Shown here: positions 1-6,840 of the stretch, piece by piece
How the letters are laid out: the number at the start of each line of letters is the position of its first letter
Numbering within the stretch: the stretch's first letter is position 1
IMG/VR virus record: IMGVR_UViG_3300021364_000040
Location: 1-46,768 of that record
Source of the DNA: a virus
Reading direction: 5' to 3' (one strand)
Length of the DNA: 46,768 bases
The notes under the pieces: model-generated
Database searches by the model: none
Told to the model about the DNA's origin: nothing
Seen by the model: the letters and a program-made list of their open reading frames with translations, nothing else
Position numbers and translations under genes: made by a program

Positions 1-276
1 AAATTTATTAGGAACCTAGAAAGCAGAATCTATGCACAGCTATCTAAACAATTAGTTGAATCAATGTTTAGTAATGATGAAGCTTCAAGCTTTGGGTCAT
101 TTACACTTGAAGGAAGTGTTATTACATGGGAGGTAATAACTAACGCAGACGGAACTGATGTTATTAAAATGACAATTGTTGATACCGAAGGAACAACAAC
201 AGTTATAGAAATTCCAGTCGGAACAGGAAACTTTGGACAAGACCCTGATGCGGGAACTGGTGGTGGAGATGGTTAA
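1..276 (+). CDS. csgF: CsgF-like curli assembly factor (5' end outside window)
   Basis: The reading frame is open from base 1 to the stop at 276, giving 91 C-terminal residues. The visible part matches the C-terminal half of CsgF: an amphipathic LESRIYAQLSKQLVESMF helix, then a Ser/Gly-rich linker, a beta stretch around EGSVITWEV and a strand around TIVDTEGTTTVIEI, ending in a Gly/Asp tail. In characterised curli systems CsgF is secreted, binds the CsgG pore and couples nucleation to secretion. The next gene, overlapping by 8 nt, is a clear CsgG, which strongly supports the call. The internal ATG at 64 is not needed as a start. The signal peptide and N-terminal CsgG-plugging segment cannot be checked here. 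Confidence 0.8.
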   Translation, partial: KFIRNLESRIYAQLSKQLVESMFSNDEASSFGSFTLEGSVITWEVITNADGTDVIKMTIVDTEGTTTVIEIPVGTGNFGQDPDAGTGGGDG

Positions 277-1219
277 GTATTTACTTGCACTAACCCTTCT
301 AATAAGTGGCTGTGCATCAGTCCCAAAGTTTACGGAAACACCCCAAGATTGTAGAAACTGGGAACAAGGTGTCCGAAAGGATATGGCAACTGGAATAAAG
401 AAACCAGTCACAAGAGATTATATTTGTGTAGAGTTTCCCGAAGTTGTTAAATTACCTTCATACGTAGAACTTTTAAATCTTCCCCCTGCTGAAGAAAAAC
501 CTATTGTTGCAGTATATAACTTCAATGATAAAACTGGTCAGAGAAAAGCAAGGGAAGGTATTGCAGATTTCTCTACTGCAGTCACCCAAGGTGGTGTCGA
601 AATGGTTATCGATGCACTTAAGACTGCTGGTGGTGGAACATGGTTTAGAGTTGTAGAACGAAATGGAATCGATGCGTTAGTCAGAGAAAGACAGATTATT
701 CGTTCTGCAAGACAAGATTTTGCGAAAGCAACGGACACTGAGGCAAAAGGTGTCCAACCCTTACTATTTGCTGGAATTATAATTGAAGGTGGAATAGTAG
801 GATATGATACTAATATCCAAACTGGAGGCTCAGGCGCAAGAACCCTCGGAATAGGATATAGTCAACAATATCGTCAAGATGTTGTGACCATTTCAATGAG
901 AGCAGTTAGTGTTCTTACTGGAGAGGTATTACTTAATGTGCAAACTCGGAAATCAATACTATCCGTGGGTGGTGGTGCAGACTTATTTAAGTTTGTAGAA
1001 CAAGGAACCCAACTAGTAGAGATTGAAGACGGAGTGGGAAATAATGAATCAGTGACTTATGCAGTGAGAACTGCTATAGAAGCTGCAGTGTTAGAATTAG
1101 TTTACCAAGGACACGATAGAGGTTTTTGGAAAATAACAGATGGACATCGTCACCCTCATCAAGCAGATGGGACTAACGAACTCCATGATTTAAATACAGA
1201 GGAAAACGAAAATGAATAA
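269..1219 (+). CDS. csgG: CsgG-family outer-membrane lipoprotein pore
   Basis: A protein of 316 aa that follows CsgG along its length. The N-terminus is a lipoprotein signal with lipobox LISGC (Cys15). It shares AVYNFNDKTGQ, DFSTAV, VVERNGIDALVRERQIIR, the GGSGARTLGIG beta-barrel segment, QTRKSILS and DRGFWKI with CsgG. CsgG forms the nonameric channel that exports curlin subunits. I chose ATG 269 because it gives a proper lipoprotein signal and follows a GGTGGAG ribosome site; an upstream in-frame start at 233 adds only a hydrophilic tail. Oddities: an insertion near residues 26-55 with two cysteines (C28, C53), a His/Asp/Glu-rich C-terminal tail, and a constriction loop that differs from E. 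coli (no Tyr; Asp100-Phe101). It overlaps csgF and the curlin-like gene. Confidence 0.93.
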   Translation: MVKYLLALTLLISGCASVPKFTETPQDCRNWEQGVRKDMATGIKKPVTRDYICVEFPEVVKLPSYVELLNLPPAEEKPIVAVYNFNDKTGQRKAREGIADFSTAVTQGGVEMVIDALKTAGGGTWFRVVERNGIDALVRERQIIRSARQDFAKATDTEAKGVQPLLFAGIIIEGGIVGYDTNIQTGGSGARTLGIGYSQQYRQDVVTISMRAVSVLTGEVLLNVQTRKSILSVGGGADLFKFVEQGTQLVEIEDGVGNNESVTYAVRTAIEAAVLELVYQGHDRGFWKITDGHRHPHQADGTNELHDLNTEENENE

Positions 1220-1946
1220 ACTTATTAGTTTTTGCTTAATTGCAATAATGTCGACACCAATTCTTTTCGCACAATCCACTGATGATAACGAGATTAAGAT
1301 TACCCAAACAGGTGATACTTTAGACTTGTATATAGACCAAATTGGATTTGGTAATAAGATAGGTTCTGATGCAACTGCTACAGGAGCTATGACTATTACT
1401 GGTGCAACTTTGGACTTTGATTTGGATTTTATAGGAAATTCAAATACTCTGTTCGGTTCTGTTGAAGCAGACAGTTCAGTATATAAACTAGACTTTACTG
1501 GTGATTCAAACAGTATAGACTGGTTAATCGGAGATGTAGGAAGTGCAGATTCATCGGACATTAACTTTGATGTCACTGGAAGTAGTAATACTTTTGACCT
1601 TGACCAAGGTAGTGTGTATAGTGCAGAGAGACTTAATTCAGACTTAATACTAATCGGTAGTTCGAATGTTTTTGATATTGATTGGGAAAGTGATGACTTA
1701 ACTTGGGACTTTGAAGTCACGGGTTCAAGTAATAATATTAACACACTTCAGTCAGACGGGGAACAATCTTTGGTTGTTGACCTAGACGGAGATAGTGCAG
1801 ATATGGATATTACACAAATTAGTGGAACATGTTCGCCGTCAAACGCTTCATGTGCAACACCTAATGCACTAATTACATTGGATATTACAAGTGATAATGC
1901 AACAATCCAAATTACTCAAAAAGATTCATCTAGCGATAGTAATTAA
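1212..1946 (+). CDS. Curlin-like secreted repeat protein
   Basis: A protein of 244 aa with a Sec signal peptide (MNKLISFCLIAIMSTPILFA). It is followed by repeats of roughly 22-26 residues built around motifs such as LYIDQIGFGN, FTGDSNSIDW, VTGSSNTFDL, LIGSSNVFDI and VTGSSNNINT, and ends with a TQKDSSSDSN tail. The G(S/N)SN and (D)QxG spacing resembles curlin (CsgA/CsgB) beta-arcade repeats. It is richer in Asp and poorer in Gln/Asn than classical CsgA. The ATG overlaps the csgG stop codon by 8 nt, so the two are translationally coupled. It is probably a substrate of the adjacent CsgG pore. Whether it forms amyloid cannot be told from sequence. Confidence 0.72.
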   Translation: MNKLISFCLIAIMSTPILFAQSTDDNEIKITQTGDTLDLYIDQIGFGNKIGSDATATGAMTITGATLDFDLDFIGNSNTLFGSVEADSSVYKLDFTGDSNSIDWLIGDVGSADSSDINFDVTGSSNTFDLDQGSVYSAERLNSDLILIGSSNVFDIDWESDDLTWDFEVTGSSNNINTLQSDGEQSLVVDLDGDSADMDITQISGTCSPSNASCATPNALITLDITSDNATIQITQKDSSSDSN

Positions 1947-3054
1947 TCTTATGTTTATCAGTGGGGTTGCATTCAGTGACCCCATTGGTGATATCGTAGA
2001 GTCAATTGGACTCGGAAAAATTACACGTCAAAATACAGATTTCATATCACCTGAAATAGGTTATGATATTGAATTGTATGACGTTGCAGAAACAGTAAAT
2101 GGGAGAATGAAGATTGAGTTCTTAGACGAAGAAGAACTTGACTTAATCGAACATACAATTGTATACATTGACGAAGTGTATTACGACCCCGACCCTTCTA
2201 AATCAAAAATGGCTATGAGAATGGTGCAAGGAACGGCACGATTTGCTTCAGGTAAGGGAAACAAAATAAAGAAAGCAAACATAGACATATCAACTCCAAC
2301 TGCTCAGATAGCAATTAATGGAACAGATTTCACAACAACTATTGACGAACTAGGAAGAACACTTGTTATACTTTTGCCTGACGAAGACGGAATAACACCT
2401 TCAGGTGAGATTAGAGTATATAACGAAGGTGGAGAAACTATACTGAATAAGGCATATCAAGCAACAATGGTATCAAGTTTAGACCAACCACCAACTCAAT
2501 CAGTAGTAATAAACAATTTAACAGTTAATCTCATTGACAATATGTTTATTGTTAACCCACCACAAGAAGTAAAACAAGCAGTAGAGGAACAGGCTTCAGA
2601 TGACCTTGATGAAGACCAAGGTGTTCTTGATGTTGATTTTCTAGAATTCAATGAATTAGAAAAAGATATAGATGATTATACAGATGAGAATTATGATGCA
2701 AGAGGAAGTAGACTAGATATAGATTTTCTAGATGTAGACTTCCTTACAGATTTATTAGACATAGTAGAAGCATTAGAAAAGACAACTGTAAGTCTTGGTG
2801 ATGCACAAAAAGGACAAACAGGTGATTATGACCTAAAGGGTGCAACACTTGGATTCAACAAAGATTCACAATTTAACGTATTTGTAGAAGATGGAAACTT
2901 ATATCTGTATAGAAATGTGAATGGTGTTATTGAAATAACCATTGCATCAGGTGGTTCAGGTTTCATAGACACTAGGGTAGAAGGTTGGGAAGGTATAATT
3001 GAGTTCGGAAACGGAGACCCCAGCATACGTATCTTTATCAATCAATCTAACTAA
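1897..3054 (+). CDS. Secreted FecR-domain protein
   Basis: The start at ATG 1897 (or GTG 1891) gives a good signal peptide: KLLKK, then a hydrophobic LAIVINLMFISGVAFS, then DPIGD. A later ATG at 1951 would cut off the charged n-region. The early start overlaps the previous gene by 50 nt. Mature residues about 35-160 resemble FecR domains (VNGRMKIEFLDEEELDL, MVQGTARFASG, IDISTPTAQIAINGTDFT, LGRTLVILLPDEDG). FecR-like domains are often encoded beside curlin genes. An acidic repeated stretch follows (VLDVDFLEF, LDIDFLDVDFL) and then a beta-rich C-terminal domain. The role is unknown; the position suggests a periplasmic or surface accessory of the curli-like module. Confidence 0.7.
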   Translation: MQQSKLLKKIHLAIVINLMFISGVAFSDPIGDIVESIGLGKITRQNTDFISPEIGYDIELYDVAETVNGRMKIEFLDEEELDLIEHTIVYIDEVYYDPDPSKSKMAMRMVQGTARFASGKGNKIKKANIDISTPTAQIAINGTDFTTTIDELGRTLVILLPDEDGITPSGEIRVYNEGGETILNKAYQATMVSSLDQPPTQSVVINNLTVNLIDNMFIVNPPQEVKQAVEEQASDDLDEDQGVLDVDFLEFNELEKDIDDYTDENYDARGSRLDIDFLDVDFLTDLLDIVEALEKTTVSLGDAQKGQTGDYDLKGATLGFNKDSQFNVFVEDGNLYLYRNVNGVIEITIASGGSGFIDTRVEGWEGIIEFGNGDPSIRIFINQSN

Positions 3055-3057
3055 ATA
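3051..3057 (+). promoter_or_regulatory. Possible late promoter core (CTAAATA)
   Basis: CTAAATA overlaps the stop of the FecR-domain gene and lies 18 nt before the next ATG, which has its own AGGAGGC ribosome site. It resembles the T4-type late -10 element, but the match may be chance in AT-rich DNA around a TAA stop. Confidence 0.3.
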
Positions 3058-3075
3058 ATACATAGGAGGCAACTT

Positions 3076-3222
3076 ATGGATACTTTAATAAAAGTCTTTA
3101 AGTGGCATGAGAGAAGAACCGAATGGTGGTTAAACGAATTCGGTATGACTCAATATCAAGCTATGTGGTTTGCATGGTGTAAAGGTATATTAACAATATT
3201 AATATTACAATGGATATTTTAA
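3076..3222 (+). CDS. Small protein with C-terminal hydrophobic segment (48 aa)
   Basis: A 48-codon gene with a strong ribosome site (AGGAGGC, about 6 nt before the ATG). The N-terminal half is charged and Trp-rich (WHERRTEWWLN). The C-terminal half is hydrophobic (MWFAWCKGILTILILQWIF), so the protein is probably a short membrane or membrane-associated peptide. Its stop overlaps the start of the second curlin-like gene by 13 nt, placing it inside the curli-like operon. I recognise no family. Confidence 0.6.
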   Translation: MDTLIKVFKWHERRTEWWLNEFGMTQYQAMWFAWCKGILTILILQWIF

Positions 3223-4013
3223 AGAAAACATTTCTTATCATAGGGATTTCTATAATCCCTATGTTTTCTTATGCAGACGATAATCACGTTCATGTAGAAC
3301 AAGTCAATGGTGGTGACAATGCAGATTTATCAATTGACCAAATAGGTTATAATAACCTTGCACGTTTTTCTTTTGACCACCAAAATAATACAATAGACCT
3401 TTTACAATCAGGAAACAATTTGTATATTGGTTGGACTGATACATGGGGTTCGGGTAAAAGTTGGGGTGGTGATTTAGACGGATATAATAATGAATTAGAA
3501 GTTAGACAAAAATGTTCTGTCACAAGTTGTAATGATAATGATTTTGGATTTCATATATGGGGTAATTACAACCAAGTTGTTTTTGGTCAAGGATATGAAA
3601 TCAACAACTCACTTACACCTACTTGGAGTTATGACGGAACGGAGCCTGGTGGAAACTATGTAAGATTAGATATTCATGGTGACTACAATGACTTTAAAGG
3701 AAGTCAGAAACAAGATTCAGATTCAATAAGTCATTCAATGACTTGGAACATTTATGGTGATTACAATGACGTATTTTCAAAACAATTGCAGAATGGTGAT
3801 AAGACACTTACTGGAACAATTAACAACGATTACAATGAAGTTAGTGTAATTCAGAAAAAGACTGGAGCTCACACTGCAACAATAACACTAGACGGAACAT
3901 ACGGAACAGATTTAACCTTAGTTCAAACAGGTGATACTGCACAATCATATACACTATCTCAAACATGTAATACAATAGGTGGTTGCACTTTAAACGTCAC
4001 TCAAGGTAATTAA
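3210..4013 (+). CDS. Second curlin-like secreted repeat protein
   Basis: A protein of 267 aa with a signal peptide (MDILKKTFLIIGISIIPMFSYA). Its repeats contain LSIDQIGYNN, IDLLQSGNN, GDLDGYNNELEVRQ, IWGNYNQVVFGQ, IHGDYNDFKGSQKQ, IYGDYNDVFSKQ, INNDYNEVSVIQK and TLVQTGDTAQSYTLSQ. The recurring x-G-x-Y-N-x-(V/F) plus Gln spacing, about 20-25 residues apart, is like curlin repeats, here with DYN in place of GNxA. It is a paralogue-like partner of the first curlin-like gene (compare IDQIGFGN with IDQIGYNN). This could parallel a CsgA/CsgB pair. Its last base is the first base of the cyclase start codon. Confidence 0.72.
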   Translation: MDILKKTFLIIGISIIPMFSYADDNHVHVEQVNGGDNADLSIDQIGYNNLARFSFDHQNNTIDLLQSGNNLYIGWTDTWGSGKSWGGDLDGYNNELEVRQKCSVTSCNDNDFGFHIWGNYNQVVFGQGYEINNSLTPTWSYDGTEPGGNYVRLDIHGDYNDFKGSQKQDSDSISHSMTWNIYGDYNDVFSKQLQNGDKTLTGTINNDYNEVSVIQKKTGAHTATITLDGTYGTDLTLVQTGDTAQSYTLSQTCNTIGGCTLNVTQGN

Positions 4014-5857
4014 TGTATTCGTGGAAAACAGTTGTAATAACCATAGGGTTATTATTCGGTCTTAAGATATGGAATCCCTATTTCATAGAAAATATATCAT
4101 GGTCTTATTTTGATTATCTACACCAATCTCAGGAAGTAGTTCAGGTAGACAATATTGTCTTAGTAGATATAGACGAATCTTCACTTGAAGTGTATGGTCA
4201 GTATCCTTGGCCAAGGTCTATTTACAGGGATTTAATGCTTGACACTTCATACACTAATACACATGTTTTCACTCAACTCTTTAAAGAACCTGATAGGTTT
4301 CAGGGTGATGAGGCATTTGCAGAAGGTTTAGTTAACCGATTATCGATTCTATCTTCTGCACCAACAATTCAAAAAGATACTGGTTCTGCACCTTTTGTAA
4401 GAACTAGTGTTTTCGGTGGAGGAAATATAGAAGACCATATATGGAGTTTTTCAGGAATTTCTTCACCTATTCCAATACTAGAACAAAATTCATATGGTTC
4501 AGGTGTGACAATTACCACACCACCTATTAGTGGAACTGCAAACTTTGACGGAACAGTTCGTTCTGCACCATTAATTGTTTCTGCAAATGGTGTAGTGTAT
4601 CCCTCAGTTGCACTAGAAGTTTTACGTGCAATGTATGACGAACCTAATTATCAGACTCGTGTGACACCCGAAGTTGGAATCGAATGGATTCGTATAGGTA
4701 GACAACCCCCAATCGAAACCACTCCAACTGCAGATATCCTTGTAGGATATTGGAATAATTTCGAAAGGGTGTCGGCAAAAGATTTACCAAATTCTAACCT
4801 AGAGAACAAGACTCTAATTTGGGGTCTGACGGCTGAAGGTCTGAATAATCCAGTTTCAACCCCAGTGGGTGTAAAGTATCCTCACGAAGTTCAAGCTTCA
4901 ATCCTCCACTCCGTCTCCACAGGAGTTCAAATACAACAATCCTACTATCTTGAATTCTTAGAAGTCGTTCTTCTATTGACAGTCCTTTTAGCAATATTGG
5001 TATCGGTCTACACACTTCCCACAATTTTTTCGGGGATAGTGAGTCTAGGTATCGTTGGATTTCAGGTGGGTTTGGGTTTCTATTTGTGGACTTCAAGTTT
5101 CGTTCTTTTCGATATCTTCTACTCATCGATGGCCTCCATAATAGTTTTTGGACATGCTTCCTTCAACAAATATTATAAAACCTATCAACTCAAAGAACAA
5201 ATTAAGAAGCAGTTTCAAAAGTATTTATCTCCCGACATGGTTGACCAACTTGCAAAAAACCCCGACTTATTAAAACTAGGTGGTGAAAGAAAAGAAATGA
5301 CATTCATGTTCATGGACATATGTGGATTCACACCCATAAGTGAACACTATAAAAACAATGACGACCCCGAAGGATTAGTTGAACTCATAAACAAGTTTCT
5401 TGACATGCAAACAAAGATAATCCTAAATAATAAAGGAACAATCGACAAATACATGGGCGACTGTATTATGAGTTTTTGGAATGCACCTTTGGATTGTCCA
5501 AATCATGCTGAACTAGCAGTTAAGTCTGCAATAGAAGTATTAGCTGCAACCAAGGAACTCAATGAAGAACTTAAACCCCTCAACCTACCTCCTATCAATG
5601 TTGGTATTGGTATCTCTACAGGTGAGTGCATCGTTGGAAACATGGGGTCAGAAGTTAGATTTGACTATTCCGTCATTGGAGACGCCGTCAACCTTGGGGC
5701 TAGACTCGAGGGACAAACTCGAAATTACGAAGGGGTGGACGTGTTGTTATCATCAGAAACATATCGACAGTGTCCAAATAGAACATTCTCAGAAGTTGAT
5801 AGAATCAAGGTTAAAGGAAAGTCAGAACAGGTCACTATTTACACTCCGATTAGTTGA
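4013..5857 (+). CDS. CHASE2-domain class III adenylate cyclase, membrane-bound
   Basis: A protein of 614 aa. It has an N-terminal membrane helix, then a periplasmic CHASE2-type sensor (about 25-300: VDNIVLVDIDESSLEVYGQYPWPRS is the family's opening), three close transmembrane helices (about 310-385), a short linker (YLSPDMVDQL) and a class III cyclase domain (about 415-610). Catalytic features are present: metal Asp435 (FMDICGFT) and Asp483 (KYMGD), Lys479 for adenine recognition, and Asn560 and Arg564 (VNLGARLE). The second base-specifying position, usually Asp or Thr, appears to be Ser553. The expected reaction is ATP to cAMP. It overlaps the second curlin-like gene by 1 nt, so it probably belongs to the curli-like operon. 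I know of no common precedent in T4-type phages. Confidence 0.92.
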   Translation: MYSWKTVVITIGLLFGLKIWNPYFIENISWSYFDYLHQSQEVVQVDNIVLVDIDESSLEVYGQYPWPRSIYRDLMLDTSYTNTHVFTQLFKEPDRFQGDEAFAEGLVNRLSILSSAPTIQKDTGSAPFVRTSVFGGGNIEDHIWSFSGISSPIPILEQNSYGSGVTITTPPISGTANFDGTVRSAPLIVSANGVVYPSVALEVLRAMYDEPNYQTRVTPEVGIEWIRIGRQPPIETTPTADILVGYWNNFERVSAKDLPNSNLENKTLIWGLTAEGLNNPVSTPVGVKYPHEVQASILHSVSTGVQIQQSYYLEFLEVVLLLTVLLAILVSVYTLPTIFSGIVSLGIVGFQVGLGFYLWTSSFVLFDIFYSSMASIIVFGHASFNKYYKTYQLKEQIKKQFQKYLSPDMVDQLAKNPDLLKLGGERKEMTFMFMDICGFTPISEHYKNNDDPEGLVELINKFLDMQTKIILNNKGTIDKYMGDCIMSFWNAPLDCPNHAELAVKSAIEVLAATKELNEELKPLNLPPINVGIGISTGECIVGNMGSEVRFDYSVIGDAVNLGARLEGQTRNYEGVDVLLSSETYRQCPNRTFSEVDRIKVKGKSEQVTIYTPIS

Positions 5858-6161
5858 CCCACCAACTACAGGTGATTGGGTAGCTTTTATAGGATTGCAA
5901 CTTGCAGATGTCTACACTACATATCGTGGACTCAAATATGATTGTGTAAGAGAACTAAATCCTATCATAGGTGAAAGACCTTCAGTCAGTGATATGGTCT
6001 TCACTAAGAGTGTATTACTTATTCCATCAATACAATACGATTTAAGAAAAGGTAATATATCCTCAAAAACTGTAAAAGGGATAAATGGATTTATGTTAAT
6101 CGTTGTAGGAAACAACTATAAAGTCTGGCATGATTCTGAAAAGAATTGTAAAAAAATATAA
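5796..6161 (+). CDS. Small membrane protein, DUF5658-like; start unclear
   Basis: The conserved part (from about 5865) reads DWVAFIGLQLADVYTTYRGL, then ELNPIIGE and FMLIVVGNNYKVW. It has two or three hydrophobic segments and the LQxADxxTT...ELNP pattern that I associate with DUF5658-type membrane proteins. The frame is +1 relative to the cyclase. No ATG in this frame lies between 5600 and the conserved region. Possible starts are TTG 5796 (62 nt inside the cyclase gene) or TTG 5895, which would cut the conserved start. The frame is open further upstream to an ATG at 5562, but there it runs through the conserved cyclase core and is probably a shadow. A frameshifted cyclase fusion or a gene that lost its 5' end are alternatives. 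Confidence 0.5.
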   Translation: MIESRLKESQNRSLFTLRLVDPPTTGDWVAFIGLQLADVYTTYRGLKYDCVRELNPIIGERPSVSDMVFTKSVLLIPSIQYDLRKGNISSKTVKGINGFMLIVVGNNYKVWHDSEKNCKKI

Positions 6162-6180
6162 CTTTTTTTTAAAAACCCCC

Positions 6181-6210
6181 TTGATTAAATCATAAAAGAC
6201 CCTATATAAT
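6181..6210 (+). promoter_or_regulatory. Sigma70-like promoter for hsp20
   Basis: TTGATT (6181-6186) and TATAAT (6205-6210) are separated by 18 nt. The predicted start is near 6217, giving a long leader of about 144 nt before the Hsp20 start. It is preceded by AAAAACCCCC, a run repeated before the next promoter at 6781. Confidence 0.7.
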
Positions 6211-6216
6211 ATAAGA

Positions 6217-6360
6217 GAGAACTTAAAAAGAGCTCGGATTTGGAACTTGGATTGGGCAACGCCGACATCAAGTGACCCCATTTCTTCAAAAGAGCTCGGT
6301 TCTCACCCTAATGCTCAAATGAGGTTAGGATATATTAACTTGCTATAATAGGAGAAAAAT
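6217..6360 (+). promoter_or_regulatory. Long hsp20 leader with possible RNA thermometer
   Basis: About 144 nt from the predicted transcription start to the Hsp20 ATG, without a convincing ORF. It holds a 12-bp direct repeat (AAAAGAGCTCGG at 6226-6237 and 6288-6299) and a CCTAA/TTAGG stem. Just before the gene, TTGCT (6340-6344) can fold back on the ribosome site AGGAG (6350-6354) across a 5-nt loop. The pairing has a G-G mismatch like that in ROSE-type heat sensors. TATAAT at 6344-6349 might also be a second -10, but it lacks a good -35. Function is inferred. Confidence 0.4.
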
Positions 6361-6771
6361 ATGACGCATTTAGATATATTTGGTCAATTCAGACCGCTTA
6401 CTGTAGGATTTGATAGATACTTCGATGAACTCGAAAGACTAACACATCATACGACTACTAACTACCCACCTTATAACATTGTAAAGGAAGATGCAGAGAA
6501 CTATTGCATTGAACTTGCAGTCGCAGGATTTGGTAAAAAAGATATTGAAATCACTAAAGAAAGAAATATCTTATCAATCGAAGGTAAAGTAGATGAAGAC
6601 TCAAAGGATTTTGTCCATAAAGGACTTGCCTCAAGAGCTTTCAAAAGAACCTTTACACTTGCAGATGATGTTGAGGTTAGTGGTGCAGACATGGTAGACG
6701 GAATTCTACACGTCAAACTGGTTAGAGTTATCCCCGAAGAGGATAAACCAGTTTCTATTAAAATTAAATAG
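6361..6771 (+). CDS. hsp20: Hsp20 small heat-shock protein
   Basis: A protein of 136 aa with an alpha-crystallin domain at about residues 35-136: PYNIVKEDAENYCIELAVAGFGKKDIEI, then LSIEGKV, AFKRTFTLADDVEV, DGILHVKLVRVIPEE and a C-terminal V-x-I motif (VSIKIK). These proteins hold unfolding client proteins in the cytoplasm. Hsp20 genes are common in marine T4-type phages. The ATG follows AGGAG by 6 nt. It is expressed from the promoter at 6181 with a long leader that may be temperature-responsive. Confidence 0.93.
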   Translation: MTHLDIFGQFRPLTVGFDRYFDELERLTHHTTTNYPPYNIVKEDAENYCIELAVAGFGKKDIEITKERNILSIEGKVDEDSKDFVHKGLASRAFKRTFTLADDVEVSGADMVDGILHVKLVRVIPEEDKPVSIKIK

Positions 6772-6780
6772 AAAACCCCC

Positions 6781-6818
6781 TTTACGTATACACCCGTTAT
6801 ATAGTATAATGGGTGTAT
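6781..6818 (+). promoter_or_regulatory. Promoter with inverted repeat, upstream of peroxiredoxin gene
   Basis: TTTACG (6781-6786), 18 nt, then TATAAT (6805-6810). An 8-bp perfect inverted repeat, ATACACCC (6788-6795) and GGGTGTAT (6811-6818), brackets the -10 box. It could be an operator or a weak terminator for upstream reading. The leader is about 24 nt and carries an AAGGAG ribosome site. Confidence 0.65.
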
Positions 6819-6840
6819 CTTTATATAAAGGAGATTTATT

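Noticed and set aside
1190-1744. Reverse-strand ORF of 184 aa opposite the first curlin-like gene
   Set aside because: Ser/Leu-rich shadow of repeated Asp/Ser codons; the forward gene has a signal peptide, operon overlap and curlin-like repeats.
1212-4013. Curlin-like genes being tail-fibre or adhesin proteins
   Set aside because: Both have Sec signal peptides and lie directly beside CsgG/CsgF; tail fibres normally lack signal peptides.
5562-5795. N-terminal extension of the small membrane protein, with a signal-like stretch
   Set aside because: It overlaps the conserved cyclase core in another frame; the hydrophobic run is explained by the cyclase codons.
6344-6349. TATAAT as a second hsp20 promoter
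   Set aside because: No -35 at suitable distance, and a start there would remove the ribosome site from the mRNA.
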